A stretch of 37,493 bases of DNA, from assembly GCA_003427395.1 (NCBI GenBank), contig BFEA01000223.1, positions 410,784 to 448,276 on the forward strand. The letters are read 5' to 3'. This document shows positions 1-10,300 of the stretch, piece by piece. Within the stretch, counting starts at the first letter, position 1. Every line of letters starts with the position of its first letter. The DNA comes from Chara braunii. Lineage: Eukaryota > Streptophyta > Charophyceae > Charales > Characeae. The notes under the pieces are model-generated. The model worked only from the letters and a program-made list of their open reading frames with translations, had not been told where the DNA came from and made no database searches. A program made the translations under genes and the position numbers.

Positions 1-50
<50 letters not shown>

Positions 51-58
51 AGAAAGAT
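1..58. repeat. poly-A tract running into a short GA-rich stretch
   Basis: The window opens with 47 consecutive A bases followed by a GA-rich stretch. It directly abuts a unit of the (GA)n-associated repeat seen again at about 2000, 2366 and 37050. Such tracts are often truncated or misassembled. Confidence 0.9.
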
Positions 59-125
59 AGAACATCCACAACCGTGAGGGTTTGAAGTACATCAGTTCAC
101 ATTGTGTACAAAAATCTCACCATCG
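59..125 (+). repeat. partial unit of the (GA)n-associated dispersed repeat
   Basis: After the GA tract the sequence reads catccacaaccgtg, then gtttgaagtacatc, then a cattgtgtacaa block. The same words in the same order follow the GA tracts at about 2000, 2366 and 37050. Only the first part of the unit is present here. The end of the minus-strand ORF at 92-328 overlaps it. Confidence 0.7.
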
Positions 126-328
126 TTGTCTCCAGATTGACAAAATTGACAAGAACAATCCATGATTTTCCTCCCGTTGATGGTTTTACACTGTCCTCGC
201 ACACATTCATCAACACTGCGGCAACCATCTTTTGCACACCGCCATTTGGCGTCACATAACGATCGACAATGCGCAAGAGCGAATGAGGGTATTTGAAGTT
301 GTTCGCCAATCTCAAAACTGCATAACAT
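92..328 (-). CDS. small Cys-rich ORF, unknown function, overlapping the stop of the upstream ORF
   Basis: The ORF encodes 78 residues. Its central part is Cys-rich (about ten Cys between residues 21 and 64, ending in a CSCQFC motif), which suggests a metal-binding or disulphide-rich module, but I do not recognise a family. Its ATG shares one base with the TAA stop of the 314-codon ORF upstream (TAATG junction at 326-330). It may therefore be a separate cistron, or the C-terminal part of the same protein displaced by a one-base indel. The tail runs into the (GA)n-associated repeat, so the true C-terminus is uncertain. Confidence 0.45.
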   Translation of the reverse strand: MLCSFEIGEQLQIPSFALAHCRSLCDAKWRCAKDGCRSVDECVRGQCKTINGRKIMDCSCQFCQSGDNDGEIFVHNVN

Positions 329-1272
329 TATCCTTTTTCCCCGCTGCCTCCTTCCAATTCTTTATAAAAGTCATCGTCATCAATGCCATCGGCGTCGCTT
401 GATTCCTCTTCACTTACTTTAGCCTCATCTTTTGAAGTAACATTGGTTGAAGAATTGCGTGGTTTTCGCGAATCCCCTGACATATCTTCCTCTGTCATAC
501 TATCAACGTTTGTTTCACACGAGTTTTCTTCTTCAGATTCATTGTCAACACACTGGACATTATTTTCTGTCCATTCGACTATAAAATTGTGTGCCTTATT
601 GTCATCCCTTGTCGTTTTCATCCACGCTGGCTCAATAGTTTTGAACACCCTTAATTCAAATCCTTCTTTCGTCGAACGTGTTTTTGTATCACAAAGTTTG
701 CACTCCGCAGCAATGCTATCCCAACACTCCCGCCTTTTGTGTTGCTTCTCCACATCTGTCGGAGCGTTTTTCAGACTTTGCAATGCTTGCAGAAATGTGT
801 TCCCCTCAAACGCTCTGTTCTCCTCACCTCTATATAAATCTGCTTCAGAACACACCATCATTTCTTCTCTAACAACGATATCGTCTAACATCGGATTTAA
901 TACCTTGTACGTACAGTTCCTATCACGTTTCTTGATGGTTAACACTTTAAGAAGTTGCTCGAGCACAACATACTTCACTCCTGCAACTACGATGACAGAC
1001 AAATCGCTTATACTATCAACCGTCGTACAAGGCTTTTGTTTTAACTGTGACAAACATAACGCCTCTGCACCTCCAGGCTTCATGATTTTGCCACTACCTG
1101 GTATTGTTAGTTCATTTTCATTCACATTTGTTTGCAACTTCCTTTTATAGTCAGCTATATCATATTGCTGCTCAATATTTGTCTGCACATATTTTTGTGA
1201 CATTGTCATGTCGATGTCATCCTGTTCGCAAAGCCATGCAAAAAGTTCATCGAAACTGATTGATCTTTTCAC
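329..1272 (-). CDS. hypothetical protein, central part of a minus-strand coding region
   Basis: This is a 314-codon frame with no recognised domain. It sits in the same frame as the 80-codon ORF upstream and is separated from it by a single TAA followed directly by GTG, so it has no ATG at its beginning. The first two thirds look globular. It includes a KKRDRNCTYKVL segment and a Cys-containing stretch near residues 185-200 with an ECKLC motif. The last 80 residues are a Ser/Glu/Asp-rich, probably disordered acidic tail containing EEESSDADGIDDDDF. The length and protein-like composition support real coding origin. The in-frame TAA argues for a decayed gene or an unrecognised intron. Confidence 0.55.
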
Positions 1273-1515
1273 TTATGAAATGTTCTTTGACGTTGCACAT
1301 ACTCTATCGTCGTTGTGAAGGCTATCCATTATCGCTTTGGCTGTTCTCATTTTTGCACCATTCACTTGGATAGTGTTTTCTAGATCTATTTCAACATTGA
1401 AATATCTCGAAATCCTTGATTTGAACTTCTTAGTCTCGGGGTCCGTGAAGTACTGATGCGCAAACTTTATAACCATTTTTACTGCTGCTTCCTCATTCGT
1501 GGTTGCCTTCGCCAT
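1273..1515 (-). CDS. hypothetical protein, N-terminal part of the same minus-strand coding region
   Basis: The ORF has 80 codons from an ATG at 1515 and ends in TAA at 1273-1275. The next codons continue in the same frame into the 314-codon ORF. The segment is predicted to be mainly helical, with no recognised family. I read 1515 to about 92 as one coding region broken by a stop near 1273 and a frame change near 328. Polycistronic translation is the alternative. The AT-rich 200 bases upstream (1516-1720) could hold the promoter, but I see no clear TATA box. Confidence 0.5.
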   Translation of the reverse strand: MAKATTNEEAAVKMVIKFAHQYFTDPETKKFKSRISRYFNVEIDLENTIQVNGAKMRTAKAIMDSLHNDDRVCATSKNIS

Positions 1516-1739
1516 GATTCTCTGTGACTGCTCATTATCATTCCACGAAGTTCATCATTTTGTTAGTACTTTTGATATAGTTTTTTCATAAGCACAACAA
1601 CACATACGATAATATGGTAAATAACCAACACCATTTCACATCTTCATTTCAGAAACATATGTACATATCAAAATTAAGAGAAGAATCTTACAAACGAAAA
1701 ATAATGAGAGACCACAAAACAAAATGTATCCTAGCAATG

Positions 1740-1934
1740 TAGAACACACTGTTGACCACAACTACAAAAAGTTTTGTGGTGTCGTTTACCAAAGTTCGAT
1801 ATCAGACAAAAAGTGCAAGGCTTTCGATATCAGACCAAGAGTGAAGGGTACAATTCTGTCAGCTTTAATATTATATTGCTTTCATATTATACAAATGGCC
1901 ACACGGTTGTGGACTTATTCCCTCTTTTGCATGT

Positions 1935-1935
<1 letters not shown>
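1740..1935 (+). repeat. degenerate second half of the (GA)n-associated repeat unit
   Basis: Sequence resembling the downstream half of the unit at 37050-37310 appears here: cgatatcagacaaaaag, a tacaa block, then ttatacaaatggccacacggttgtgg. It precedes the (TG)n(GA)n tract, so units and dinucleotide tracts alternate from here to 2570. Nothing gene-like is visible between 1516 and 1935. Confidence 0.5.

Positions 1936-1997
<62 letters not shown>
1931..1997. repeat. (TG)n(GA)n compound microsatellite
   Basis: About 28 bases of alternating TG run directly into about 40 bases of GA. ORFs through it encode only Cys-Val and Arg-Glu repeats and are artefacts. Confidence 0.95.
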
Positions 1998-2002
<5 letters not shown>

Positions 2003-2285
2003 GGGTATCTACAACTTTGTGAGTTTGGAGTACATTCGGTTCATATTGTATACAAGAACTCTCAAGGTCGTGGATTTCGCCCTACCTTAAGAGTGCGAGG
2101 TTGCAGTCCGCGATCGTGTACATTTAGGATAATAACGTTGACGTTGAGTACAAAATATTACACGGTCGTAGACTTCTTTCGATATCGGTCAAAAAGCATA
2201 GGATACAACTGTGGAAGCTTCAAGACTACATCATTTTTGTATTTCTACAAAAGGTCATACAATCTGTCATGTGGGTAGGCTCTCT

Positions 2286-2287
<2 letters not shown>
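1998..2287 (+). repeat. (GA)n-associated dispersed repeat, full-length unit
   Basis: The unit of about 290 bp starts near gtatctacaactttgtgag, carries gtcgtggatttcgccctacc and gcagtccgcgatcgtg in the middle and ends at tgggtaggctctctcc just before the next GA tract. It aligns block by block with the units at about 2363 and 37050. Confidence 0.75.

Positions 2288-2362
<75 letters not shown>
2288..2362. repeat. (GA)n microsatellite
   Basis: This is an almost pure GA tract of about 75 bases separating two copies of the associated repeat unit. Confidence 0.97.
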
Positions 2363-2366
<4 letters not shown>

Positions 2367-2570
2367 ATCCACCACAATGTGGATTTAAAGTACATCTGCA
2401 TGACATTCTGAATAAGAAGTCTAACGGTCGTGGATTTTCTTCACCTTAAGAGTACGGGGGCTGCAATCCACGACTGTGTTGCGTTTAGGAACATAATGTC
2501 GACACTGAGCACAAAAAAATACATGGTCGAGGTATTCAGAGGTTTCTGCACTAGTGGTCAATGGGTCAAG
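2363..2570 (+). repeat. (GA)n-associated dispersed repeat, truncated unit
   Basis: The unit opens with aatccaccacaatgtggattt and keeps the gtcgtggattt and gcaatccacgactgtg blocks, then loses similarity near 2560. The block order matches the 1998-2287 and 37050-37310 units. Confidence 0.7.
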
Positions 2571-3186
2571 TGCACATGAGAGTACAAGCGGGCGCGAGTA
2601 AAGGGGGATATGTACAAAGCATAAAAAGAGAGTGTTGCACGCAAGCGGCATAAAGTGAGCATAGGCCAAGAGAAAGCGCACGAGAAGGTAGAGCGCCAAT
2701 AGGCTGAGGGTTGAAGGAGTGGGCGAACGATAATCAATAAAGAGTGCGACCGCATCAGAAAGGAAGGAAACCCGCAACTGATGAGGTAGCAATCAGAATT
2801 ACATCCTCGACATACCACAGACTCAGTAGAATTACAGTCTTAGCGTACCAATCAATCACAGTGACCAAACTCAGAGAATTAGACCAGCATGAAAATTTGC
2901 AGGCCCAACACATAATTTTCAACCATTCTTTCATACTACTTAACGCCCTCTTTGAAACCTCAGTATCCAGTACAAAGCAGATCCTTTGCAGACCTTCATG
3001 TCCAGCGAAAATTTATGCGGTTGAGAACAAGGAATTTTATAGCTTTTTCCTGACTCAGGTTGTGCATAGTAAGTTGGGTACAGAGCTCAGATAAACCGTA
3101 TGAGGCAGATGAAGATTTTGGTAGAGCACAACAAACTGTAGCTCATATGAAACAAGTCTAACACAAAGGATGAGGAAGCCTGCGAG
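2571..3186. other. no gene recognised
   Basis: Short ORFs cross this stretch on both strands, but none has protein-like composition or a recognisable motif. I see no repeat structure here beyond weak AG-richness. Confidence 0.5.
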
Positions 3187-3302
3187 TTCAGAATCAGAAT
3201 TAGAATAAAGACCGCAGGATCAGAATCAGAATAAAGATCGCAGGATCAGAATCAGAATAAAGACCGTAGGATCATAATTAGAATAAAGACCGCAGGATCT
3301 GA
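3187..3302 (+). repeat. tandem repeat, about 26-28-bp unit
   Basis: Roughly four diverged copies of a unit containing aggatcagaatcagaataaag follow one another (breaks near 3215, 3243 and 3269). Copies differ by single-base changes and small length changes. Confidence 0.8.
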
Positions 3303-3393
3303 CTCAGGCTTATACTGAGGCTCGAGATTGCAGAGCTGGACTCATAGAAAAAAACAGAAGGTCGTAACTTGTGAGGTATAAAAATCTCCATGG

Positions 3394-3394
<1 letters not shown>

Positions 3395-3454
<60 letters not shown>
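3395..3454. repeat. (CT)n microsatellite
   Basis: This is a CT tract of about 60 bases, equivalent to GA on the minus strand. No associated repeat unit is evident on either side. Confidence 0.97.
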
Positions 3455-3460
<6 letters not shown>

Positions 3461-4196
3461 TCTAATTGACATTCACATCCTCCATCATTCACCGGCTGAA
3501 GATGACTAGACGCACAACAGGGAAACGAGTGCGGATCCCATTGTGTTGTCCTTTCCGCCATGTCGTACGCAATTTGAAAATACTTGCATTTGCCCATCAT
3601 GGAGAGGGAGTGGTTGTGGCTGGTGGGTGAGGTATCAAATGTCTATCATTGTTTTTTTTTTTTTTTGCCCGTCATGTATACAGCACAAGTAAAATTACCG
3701 ATTGAATTTGACTGGAAAATGCAATAAACAAACCCATTGACTTAGCCTGTGTGGCTGAATAGTGCACCCATGTAACTGTTGATAAACAAACCTGAGTTCA
3801 AACCCTGATGTTTCAACCAGAAGAATAAAGTAACTCTTAATTACCTGGTTCCCGTCAGCTTGGTGATGATACCCCAAGGTTATCGAGCTTTTCTTTTTTT
3901 TTAATCGAAAAGTTTGGGATTACGAAAATAACACAAGAAAAATTGAAAGATATTAATAACTACTTTACCAAAATGGATTAACAAATATAAAATATCAAAA
4001 AAAAAAAATTGTATATATACCAACCCAGACAATTTTTTTCGAATGTTCTTTTTTTTTTTAAATCATACGAACACAAGATTTCGAGTTTTCATCGATATTT
4101 GGATCAATGTTTTTCTTTTTTTCACACTGCAGGAAGGAACAAAACCGACCTCCAAATTCTGGAGATTGATTGACTATGTGGTGGGTCTTTGGGTCG
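3455..4196. other. no gene recognised; AT-rich with short poly-T/poly-A runs
   Basis: The stretch has several A or T runs (near 3651-3666, 3893-3902, 4000-4009 and 4050-4060) and only short frames without protein-like composition. Nothing else is visible. Confidence 0.5.
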
Positions 4197-4921
4197 CACC
4201 CAGGGCTCTACCAGGGCATCAGTCCAGCGAAGCAGACCTCTACTCTGCTAATCATTTGACTCCAATCAGGCATCTATCTTGGCCATCAAGCCACCCAATC
4301 AGGTCGCCCAATCAGGTCTCTACACTGGCAATCAGGCCAATCAATCACATCCCCCAATCGGCCCTCTAGCCTTTCAATCAGATCATTCAATCAAGTCACC
4401 CGGCCCTCAATCAGATCGTGCAATTATCCAGCTACCCTAGCAATCAGGCCAACCAATCCAGGATCCACCTTGGCAATGAAGCCACGCAATCAGGCCGCCC
4501 CACTGGGGCCTCTACCTTGGCACTCAGGCCAGCCCGTCAGAGCTCTACCCTTATAATCAGGCCAACAAATCAGCCCTCTACCCCGGAAATCATGCCGGCC
4601 AGTAAGGCCTCTATAAGACCATTCAATCAGGCCGTTCAATCAGGTTCTGTCTTGAGAATAAGGGCACCAACACAAGTCCTCTACCCTGCCAATCAACTCA
4701 CCTAATCAGGCATGTCTCTACCGTGTCAATCAGGGTAGCCAATTAGGTTGCGCAGTGAGCCCTCTACCCTGGCAATTAGGCCACCCAATCAGGCTTGTAC
4801 CCTGGCAATTAGGCCACCCTGTCAGGCCTGTACCCTGGCAATTAGGCCACCCTATTAGGCCTGTACCCTGGCAATGAATGCCCACCTAATCAGACATGTA
4901 CCCAGGCAACAAGCCAACCAG
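4197..4921 (+). repeat. degenerate minisatellite rich in caatcaggcc and ctaccctggcaat words
   Basis: About 720 bp consist of imperfect copies of a 35-50-bp unit combining ccaatcaggcc, ctctaccctggc and caattaggccaccc. The last part (about 4770-4885) is the most regular, with three near-identical copies of a roughly 36-bp unit around gtaccctggcaattaggccac. ORFs crossing it simply translate the repeat. Confidence 0.85.
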
Positions 4922-5484
4922 TCAATCTATGCAAATCTTTGAGGTGATGAAGTCAGGGGGAAGGCTTCTTTAGGAAAAATGATAGGGTGAAAAAAAAAGA
5001 AAAAAAAAAGAAGAAAGGATTGGGTCCTCCTCACAAGGATTAATGACAGTAATAGCGGACTCAAGTTGGAGTCATTAAAGGCATAACACTCACACCAGTA
5101 CTTTCTCGACTGAGCTGTAGGCGAAATTGTTGGCATATACATTCTGGTTTTATGGTTGCAATTGCGGTCAGATGCATCCCAAGGAAGCTATTACTATAGT
5201 GTGAGTATTCCCTAAGGGTTGCAGAGTCTACGGCAATTTCGTCCTCCTACTTTGTCTTTTTTTCTTCTCTTCCCCCTTCACCTTCATTCTGTCATCCCTA
5301 ACACAACTCACCTTCATTATGACTTGTCGGGCCCGAAAGATAGTTTGCCGACATCCATGACCGGGGTGCGTCGTGTTTGGGGGAGGATGATAGCCAATCA
5401 GTGCAGAAAGCTTGTGTGTAAAGTGGGGAGTAAACCAAGCATCAGCGACAAGAAAGGCTGAGCTTAGAACCGGGAGAGAGGAGA
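4922..5484. other. no gene recognised
   Basis: The only visible structure is an A-rich patch at 4985-5015. No ORF in either direction has convincing protein-like composition. Confidence 0.45.
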
Positions 5485-5687
5485 AGTATCAATCAATCAA
5501 TCCTTCCCCCTTCCTCCCCTCCTCCCCTCCTCCCCCCCCTCCTCCTCCCCCCACCCGTTCGTTCGTCGACTGTCTGGCCGCGTGTTTGAAAAAATCAATC
5601 AATCAATCAATCATTGATTGGGTGAAAGAGAGAGAGAGTGTCTGGTTCTCCCTCCCACCTCGTCTCCTCTTCCTGCTTCCGCCCTCC

Positions 5688-5738
<51 letters not shown>

Positions 5739-5800
5739 TCGTGCCTTCCCTGCTGTTGTCTATCCAAAACAAATCCAATCAATCAATCAATCAATCAATG
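5485..5800. repeat. simple-sequence cluster: three (AATC)n blocks around C-rich tracts
   Basis: Short (AATC)n blocks lie near 5489-5502, 5597-5612 and 5776-5799. Between them are CT/C-rich stretches, including an uninterrupted run of 49 C at 5689-5737. Frames through it give only poly-Pro or poly-Ser proteins. Confidence 0.95.
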
Positions 5801-6122
5801 GGGAGCGAGCTGGAGCAGTTGCTGCAGCAGGCACTGCTGCTGCAGCTGTTGAGATCAGAGCATTTTTTCTTTTCTTTTCTAACGATTTATAATAACAGTG
5901 ATCAGTGTGTGTGTGATAGATAGAAAGATAGAGAGAGAGAGGATCATGCCTAATTAAACGTGAGCAATTACAACCCGTCCCTGCGGAATGTATTCCTGAA
6001 GTTCTCTGAATGGGATGCTGGTCCCAATTTTCAGCAGGTGTAGCTCCCCACGAATGGATAAAGTTCCCAAGAACAGGTAGAGGTCACTGCTTTTACCAGC
6101 ACGTCAATCTTCCTTCGAGGCT

Positions 6123-6164
<42 letters not shown>

Positions 6165-7435
6165 CCCAACGGATTGACAGGGCCTGTGTCCTAGGCCTGG
6201 GCCAGAATAGTTCACCTTTTTTCTTTTTTTCCATTACATAATGGATGAAAAAGAAAAAAAAATAATTAAAAAACAAAAGTAAAGAGGTGTTGTACTAGCA
6301 ACAACTGTAGTTGCTGTTGAAACTGCGGCAACAACTCCAGCTGTTGCAGCGACTGCTTCAACTGCGCCCCTTGCTGGAGCTGCAACTACAATAGTTGAAT
6401 AAATTTTTCTTTTTCTTTTTTTCAAGAATAACCTTTTGTTTCCATGCTTCTATCTGTTTTTTTTTTCACAAATTTATTGGAGTTAATGTGAACAATTCAT
6501 GTGATATTCTTGCCGTTCCTTTTTTTTTTTCGTAGGCATAGCCCACAGCGCACACACCGACCGCACTACAAGCGGTAAGCTAGTTTTAAATTTTAAACGT
6601 GGTAAAAAAAAAATTGTCACCCTCAGGCAAAAGTTGATCAGTTGATTTTTCTGCATAACAAGTTTATTTTCATTTTTTTTTTTTTTTTCCTGTAGTTTAT
6701 TTTTAAGTTTTTTTTTCTTATTTTCCTGTGCTGGGTTGCACGACCGGGCCATAGTTTATTTTCTGTTCATTTTTTTCCCTTTTTCCTCTGTTGGGACCTT
6801 CTTCGGCCCTTGCACGATCAGGCCGCCAGGTCGAACAAGGTGACCCGTACGACCCGGTTCATAACCTATGAAATTACACTATTGTGTGGGTGTAGATAAA
6901 CTACAGCCATCTCAGAAAAGTCACATCTCGTATTACTTCTTATGATAAAAGAAAGAGAGATGAAAAAATATGAAAAATATAAAAGCTCCTGACAAGTTTG
7001 TATAGAAGGTGTGAGCTCCTCGTCAGCATTTTCATATTCCTTATATACAACATTCTGCACAACGAAGAAAAATCGAAGGTCTAAAATGCTTCCTCCACTA
7101 GAAAGATTAAAAACAAATATAAAAAATAGAATATGTAGATTAAGATTGAAGGTACAAAATATTTCTCAACAAAGCCTAAATACTACTCTAGTCTATTAAA
7201 AATATATATATATATATATATAAAAAGCGAGAAAGTTAGGGAGTGGGAGAAAGTTCACGTCCTCATTTTATCTCAACTTTGCGTAGGTTCTTCTACCCAT
7301 ATACAAATGCGCTATGAAAATGTATTGCACAAAACATAAATTGCTATAGAATAGCAAATCTTTCTGAGGCCTCGACACTAAAGTTTTTCTCCTTTTTGGC
7401 CTTTCGGTTGTCCCCTCTGATTGTTGATGGCTAAT
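5801..7435. other. no gene recognised; homopolymers and simple repeats
   Basis: The stretch holds a 41-base poly-T (6124-6164), a GTTGCWG-type trinucleotide-like patch (about 6290-6395), several 10-15-base T runs (6440-6720) and a short (TA)n at 7202-7222. The ORFs are short and driven by low-complexity sequence. I can assign nothing functional here. Confidence 0.5.
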
Positions 7436-7663
7436 TCAACTGTTGAAAATTTCCAGCAAAGTATCGTCAAGTGCTTGTGTCCACAACTCCAATAACAATC
7501 TCATATCTTTTTTGAAGATTGTCACTCGCCCCCTGTGACACGCCAATTTCACAGCACATTCATACAGATGAACCAAATATCCCTCTGAACCCTCGAGGAG
7601 GGCTCGAATGGCATGAGGAGTGATTCCCATCGAACCTGAACCAAATTTGCTAAGCACTTCCGT
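7436..7663 (-). pseudogene. histone H3-fold protein, C-terminal part (split from 34884-35829)
   Basis: This minus-strand frame is open from the LTR edge to a stop at 7436. It encodes most of an H3 core domain. Conserved positions include the alpha-2 region (ALLEGSEGYLVHLYE, compared with ALQEASEAYLVGLFED in H3) and the RVTIFKKD segment, which matches the RVTIMPKD loop-2/alpha-3 motif. Loop 1 appears one residue longer than in canonical H3. The C-terminus runs on about 14 residues past the usual H3 end. The alpha-N and early alpha-1 part lies 27 kb away, on the other side of the retrotransposon, in a compatible frame. The uninterrupted domain suggests the gene worked before the insertion. Confidence 0.85.
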
Positions 7664-8352
7664 TGTCGGTGCGAATACCCTTACAAGGGTATCCGCCCTG
7701 GTTTTTGCAAGCGATAGAAAATAGTTTTGGCTTAAAGATTAAGCATACCGCGCTAGGTGCGGCCGCGTCTGTGACTTACGTTGGCTGGATGGTTGACTAT
7801 AATAGAGAGTGCGTGGGGCGCGTGAGTTTGAGGCGCGCGTGATTCCTTTTTGTTGTTGATCACAAAACCGGCACGGACGTCGGTCGTTTTGTTTAATGAT
7901 ATTAATACTAGGGGTATTTCCCTTTGATTCGTGCGTTGGCCGAGACAAGCGCGACAGTGTGACTGTGGTAGGTCTCGGCACGCGGAGGGGCACGAGTGGC
8001 GGCTGTAGTACAGCTTTGGTAGGTCGGCGCAGACGTTGGGCGGCCGCGCGCACGGTTGTAGTCGGAGATGAGGCCAATTTCCCTGGCCCTGAGCGCAGCG
8101 CCGCACCGCCTTATATGGCACTCGACGTATATTGGTCTCAGGCTTGGGCTTAGCCCTATAGGTTACGACATTGGGTTGACAATACGGAGGTTCGAGGATC
8201 GAGGCCGGCGGGCGTCGGTAAAACAACAGCGGAATGTCGGGGAGGAAGCCGATGGGGTTGAAGGCCGAGGGACTATCCCCTTTGCTTTTTGCCATCAACG
8301 GCGTTCGATCGGTGGTGGTGTTTCTCTCTAAGTGAATCAATTTTTTACGTCG

Positions 8353-8353
<1 letters not shown>

Positions 8354-8389
<36 letters not shown>
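8354..8389. repeat. (TA)n microsatellite in 5' LTR
   Basis: This tract is about 36 bases. The equivalent in the 3' LTR (about 27873-27941) is nearly twice as long, which confirms independent evolution of the two LTRs at this point. Confidence 0.95.
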
Positions 8390-8394
<5 letters not shown>

Positions 8395-10267
8395 GCCCCG
8401 ACGCCCATTTGGCTTGAACGTGGTGCCTGATTGAGTGGCCGTTCCAACAGTCGAGGACCTTGAGCACGCGCCTCTTTTGGCTGCCCTACGGGTTCCTGTG
8501 CGTTCGGTATGCCGGCGAAATTCTTTTATCCTACCCGTCTCAAAAGGACCAAGGGGTTTAACGTGTGTGCAAATCGGTGGGTGATTAGCTCGTGGGGGGG
8601 AAGATATAAGGGTGGTGGGGGCGCTCTGCAGGAGTACCGCCGCCGCCCGCGGGTTACTGAGAGAGATTTGAGTGTGAGCATGCCCCGTTGAGGCCTGATA
8701 GACGGAGAACCAGTGGGAGGCCGCCGCAACTTGGTAATGCGGCAAGCTGTCCCGATAGTAGGAGACTTGGAACCCCACCCACTTCGGTCTTTAAAGTTCT
8801 CATTTGAGTATTTCTACTATTACCAAGATCTACACAAGGACCTGCCTCGCCGATTCACGCTATAGGCTATACAGGCAGGCCCTGTTCGCCTTTGCCTGTC
8901 GCTGCTTTGGGACTGTCGCACCGTTGAAGTATGGGCCGTGCGCTTCAGAAACCAGCCCCGGTGGGCTAACCGATTCGGCATGCGGAGTAGGTACACACCC
9001 CTCGGTGGACCTTGACTGTCATGACTACCGCAGCTCGATCGGTTGCCTCTGTAGTTCCCTATCGGGTAAAAGGAGTAGTCGGGCGGCCTTCATCAAACCG
9101 CTGTGGGGAGAACCTCTGTTAGAGCGCTGCGACGGGCGGATCGAAGGAAAAGGGTCGAAAGACGGGTGTAGCAGTAGTCTTTCGAGCGCAACCGTAGTAG
9201 TCGCTGCGATAGGACGGGCCAGGCCGCCTGTCGAACAGTGTTGGGCGTCGTGGGTCCGCTACGGCTGGTCGCTGCGTTAGCAGCTGGGAGACGGCGACGA
9301 TCCCGACCGGTGGGAGAAGGATGAATTGGGTCGGGAACTCAGGCCGGGTACATGCGCAGAAGGAAAGACACAGGGCGCGTGAGGAGAGAGCGGGGCTATG
9401 AGAGGCGGAGGATGGTAGGCATCGGGGGAGGCTGGTAGAAGTAAGTGGGCGCAGGCAGGCCAGCGTCGGGCGTTAGAGCTAAGGAAGGGGAAGAAAATGA
9501 TTTGGGACAGGAATGCGCGCCGGGTACGTGCAAAGATGGAGATGGCGTGAACGAGGTAGAAGAAAGGAGTTACCACTCGAGTCTTGATAGAATCGAGCGG
9601 GGAAAGACTTAGAATAAAGGTTTTAGGATAGGGCGATTTCAGTAGGAGCGTTAGTTTTGGTAAAAGGTTAGTAGGTAGAGGTTTAATAAGAAGATCTGCT
9701 ATGCAGAGTCATGGCGATGGGAGGATATGGCGGAAGGAAAAATTGAATAACTTTTTCGTTCCCCGATGGTTTTGGGCGGGGGGGAACATGCGGCTTCCGA
9801 GGACTGATATCGGGCGAATCAGATCATGAAGTTAAAATTGATAGGAAGTTAGTATAGTAAGAGTTAGTGGGAAGAAGCCGCGCGCGGAGCCATGGTGAAA
9901 GGGAGTAGGAGGGAGAAAGTTAGTATATCTCGGTCATATTTTGACCGATTTCTTTGAAGTAAGACTCGAATTCGGGGTTTTCTGATAAAGCGATTTCAGT
10001 GGAATCATTAGTTCTTTAATTAATGGAGTAAGTTAGGAATTAGTGAGGAAGTAGGCTGCGCCTAGAGGGAGGACTGTTTTGCAGAAATGCAACGAATACT
10101 TCAGCCTTTTTGCGGAAGATACGTTCGATTCCTCCCAGTCATTTCCGTGGGAGGGAATGCTGCAGGCAGGCGGTAAAAGAGGAGACTTACCTGTGGGCCG
10201 AGTCGATGCTCCTCCCGGACAGAAGCGGCGTGAGGCTGGCCGCACACTCGCATACACATATACACAC

Positions 10268-10300
<33 letters not shown>

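Noticed and set aside
92-1515. Alternative genetic code reading TAA as sense, to explain the in-frame stops
   Set aside because: Stops of all three types interrupt different genes here, frameshifts occur as well, and the retrotransposon is clearly decayed. A non-standard code is not needed.
1724-2411. ORFs with Cys-Val and Arg-Glu runs over the dinucleotide tracts (also 3278-3600 and 36924-37133)
   Set aside because: They are pure translation of (GT)n and (GA)n microsatellites.
4043-4705. Two plus-strand ORFs of about 100 codons in the minisatellite
   Set aside because: They are made of repeat units, with no homology-like features.
5412-5923. Pro-rich and Ser-rich ORFs over the poly-C tract
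   Set aside because: They translate simple sequence in all frames and have no independent support.
7753-8340. 195-codon minus-strand frame in the 5' LTR, with a related 156-codon frame at 27388-27858
   Set aside because: The two LTR copies differ by indels that change the frames, the composition is not protein-like, and no motif is recognisable. It is conserved only because the LTRs are copies of each other.
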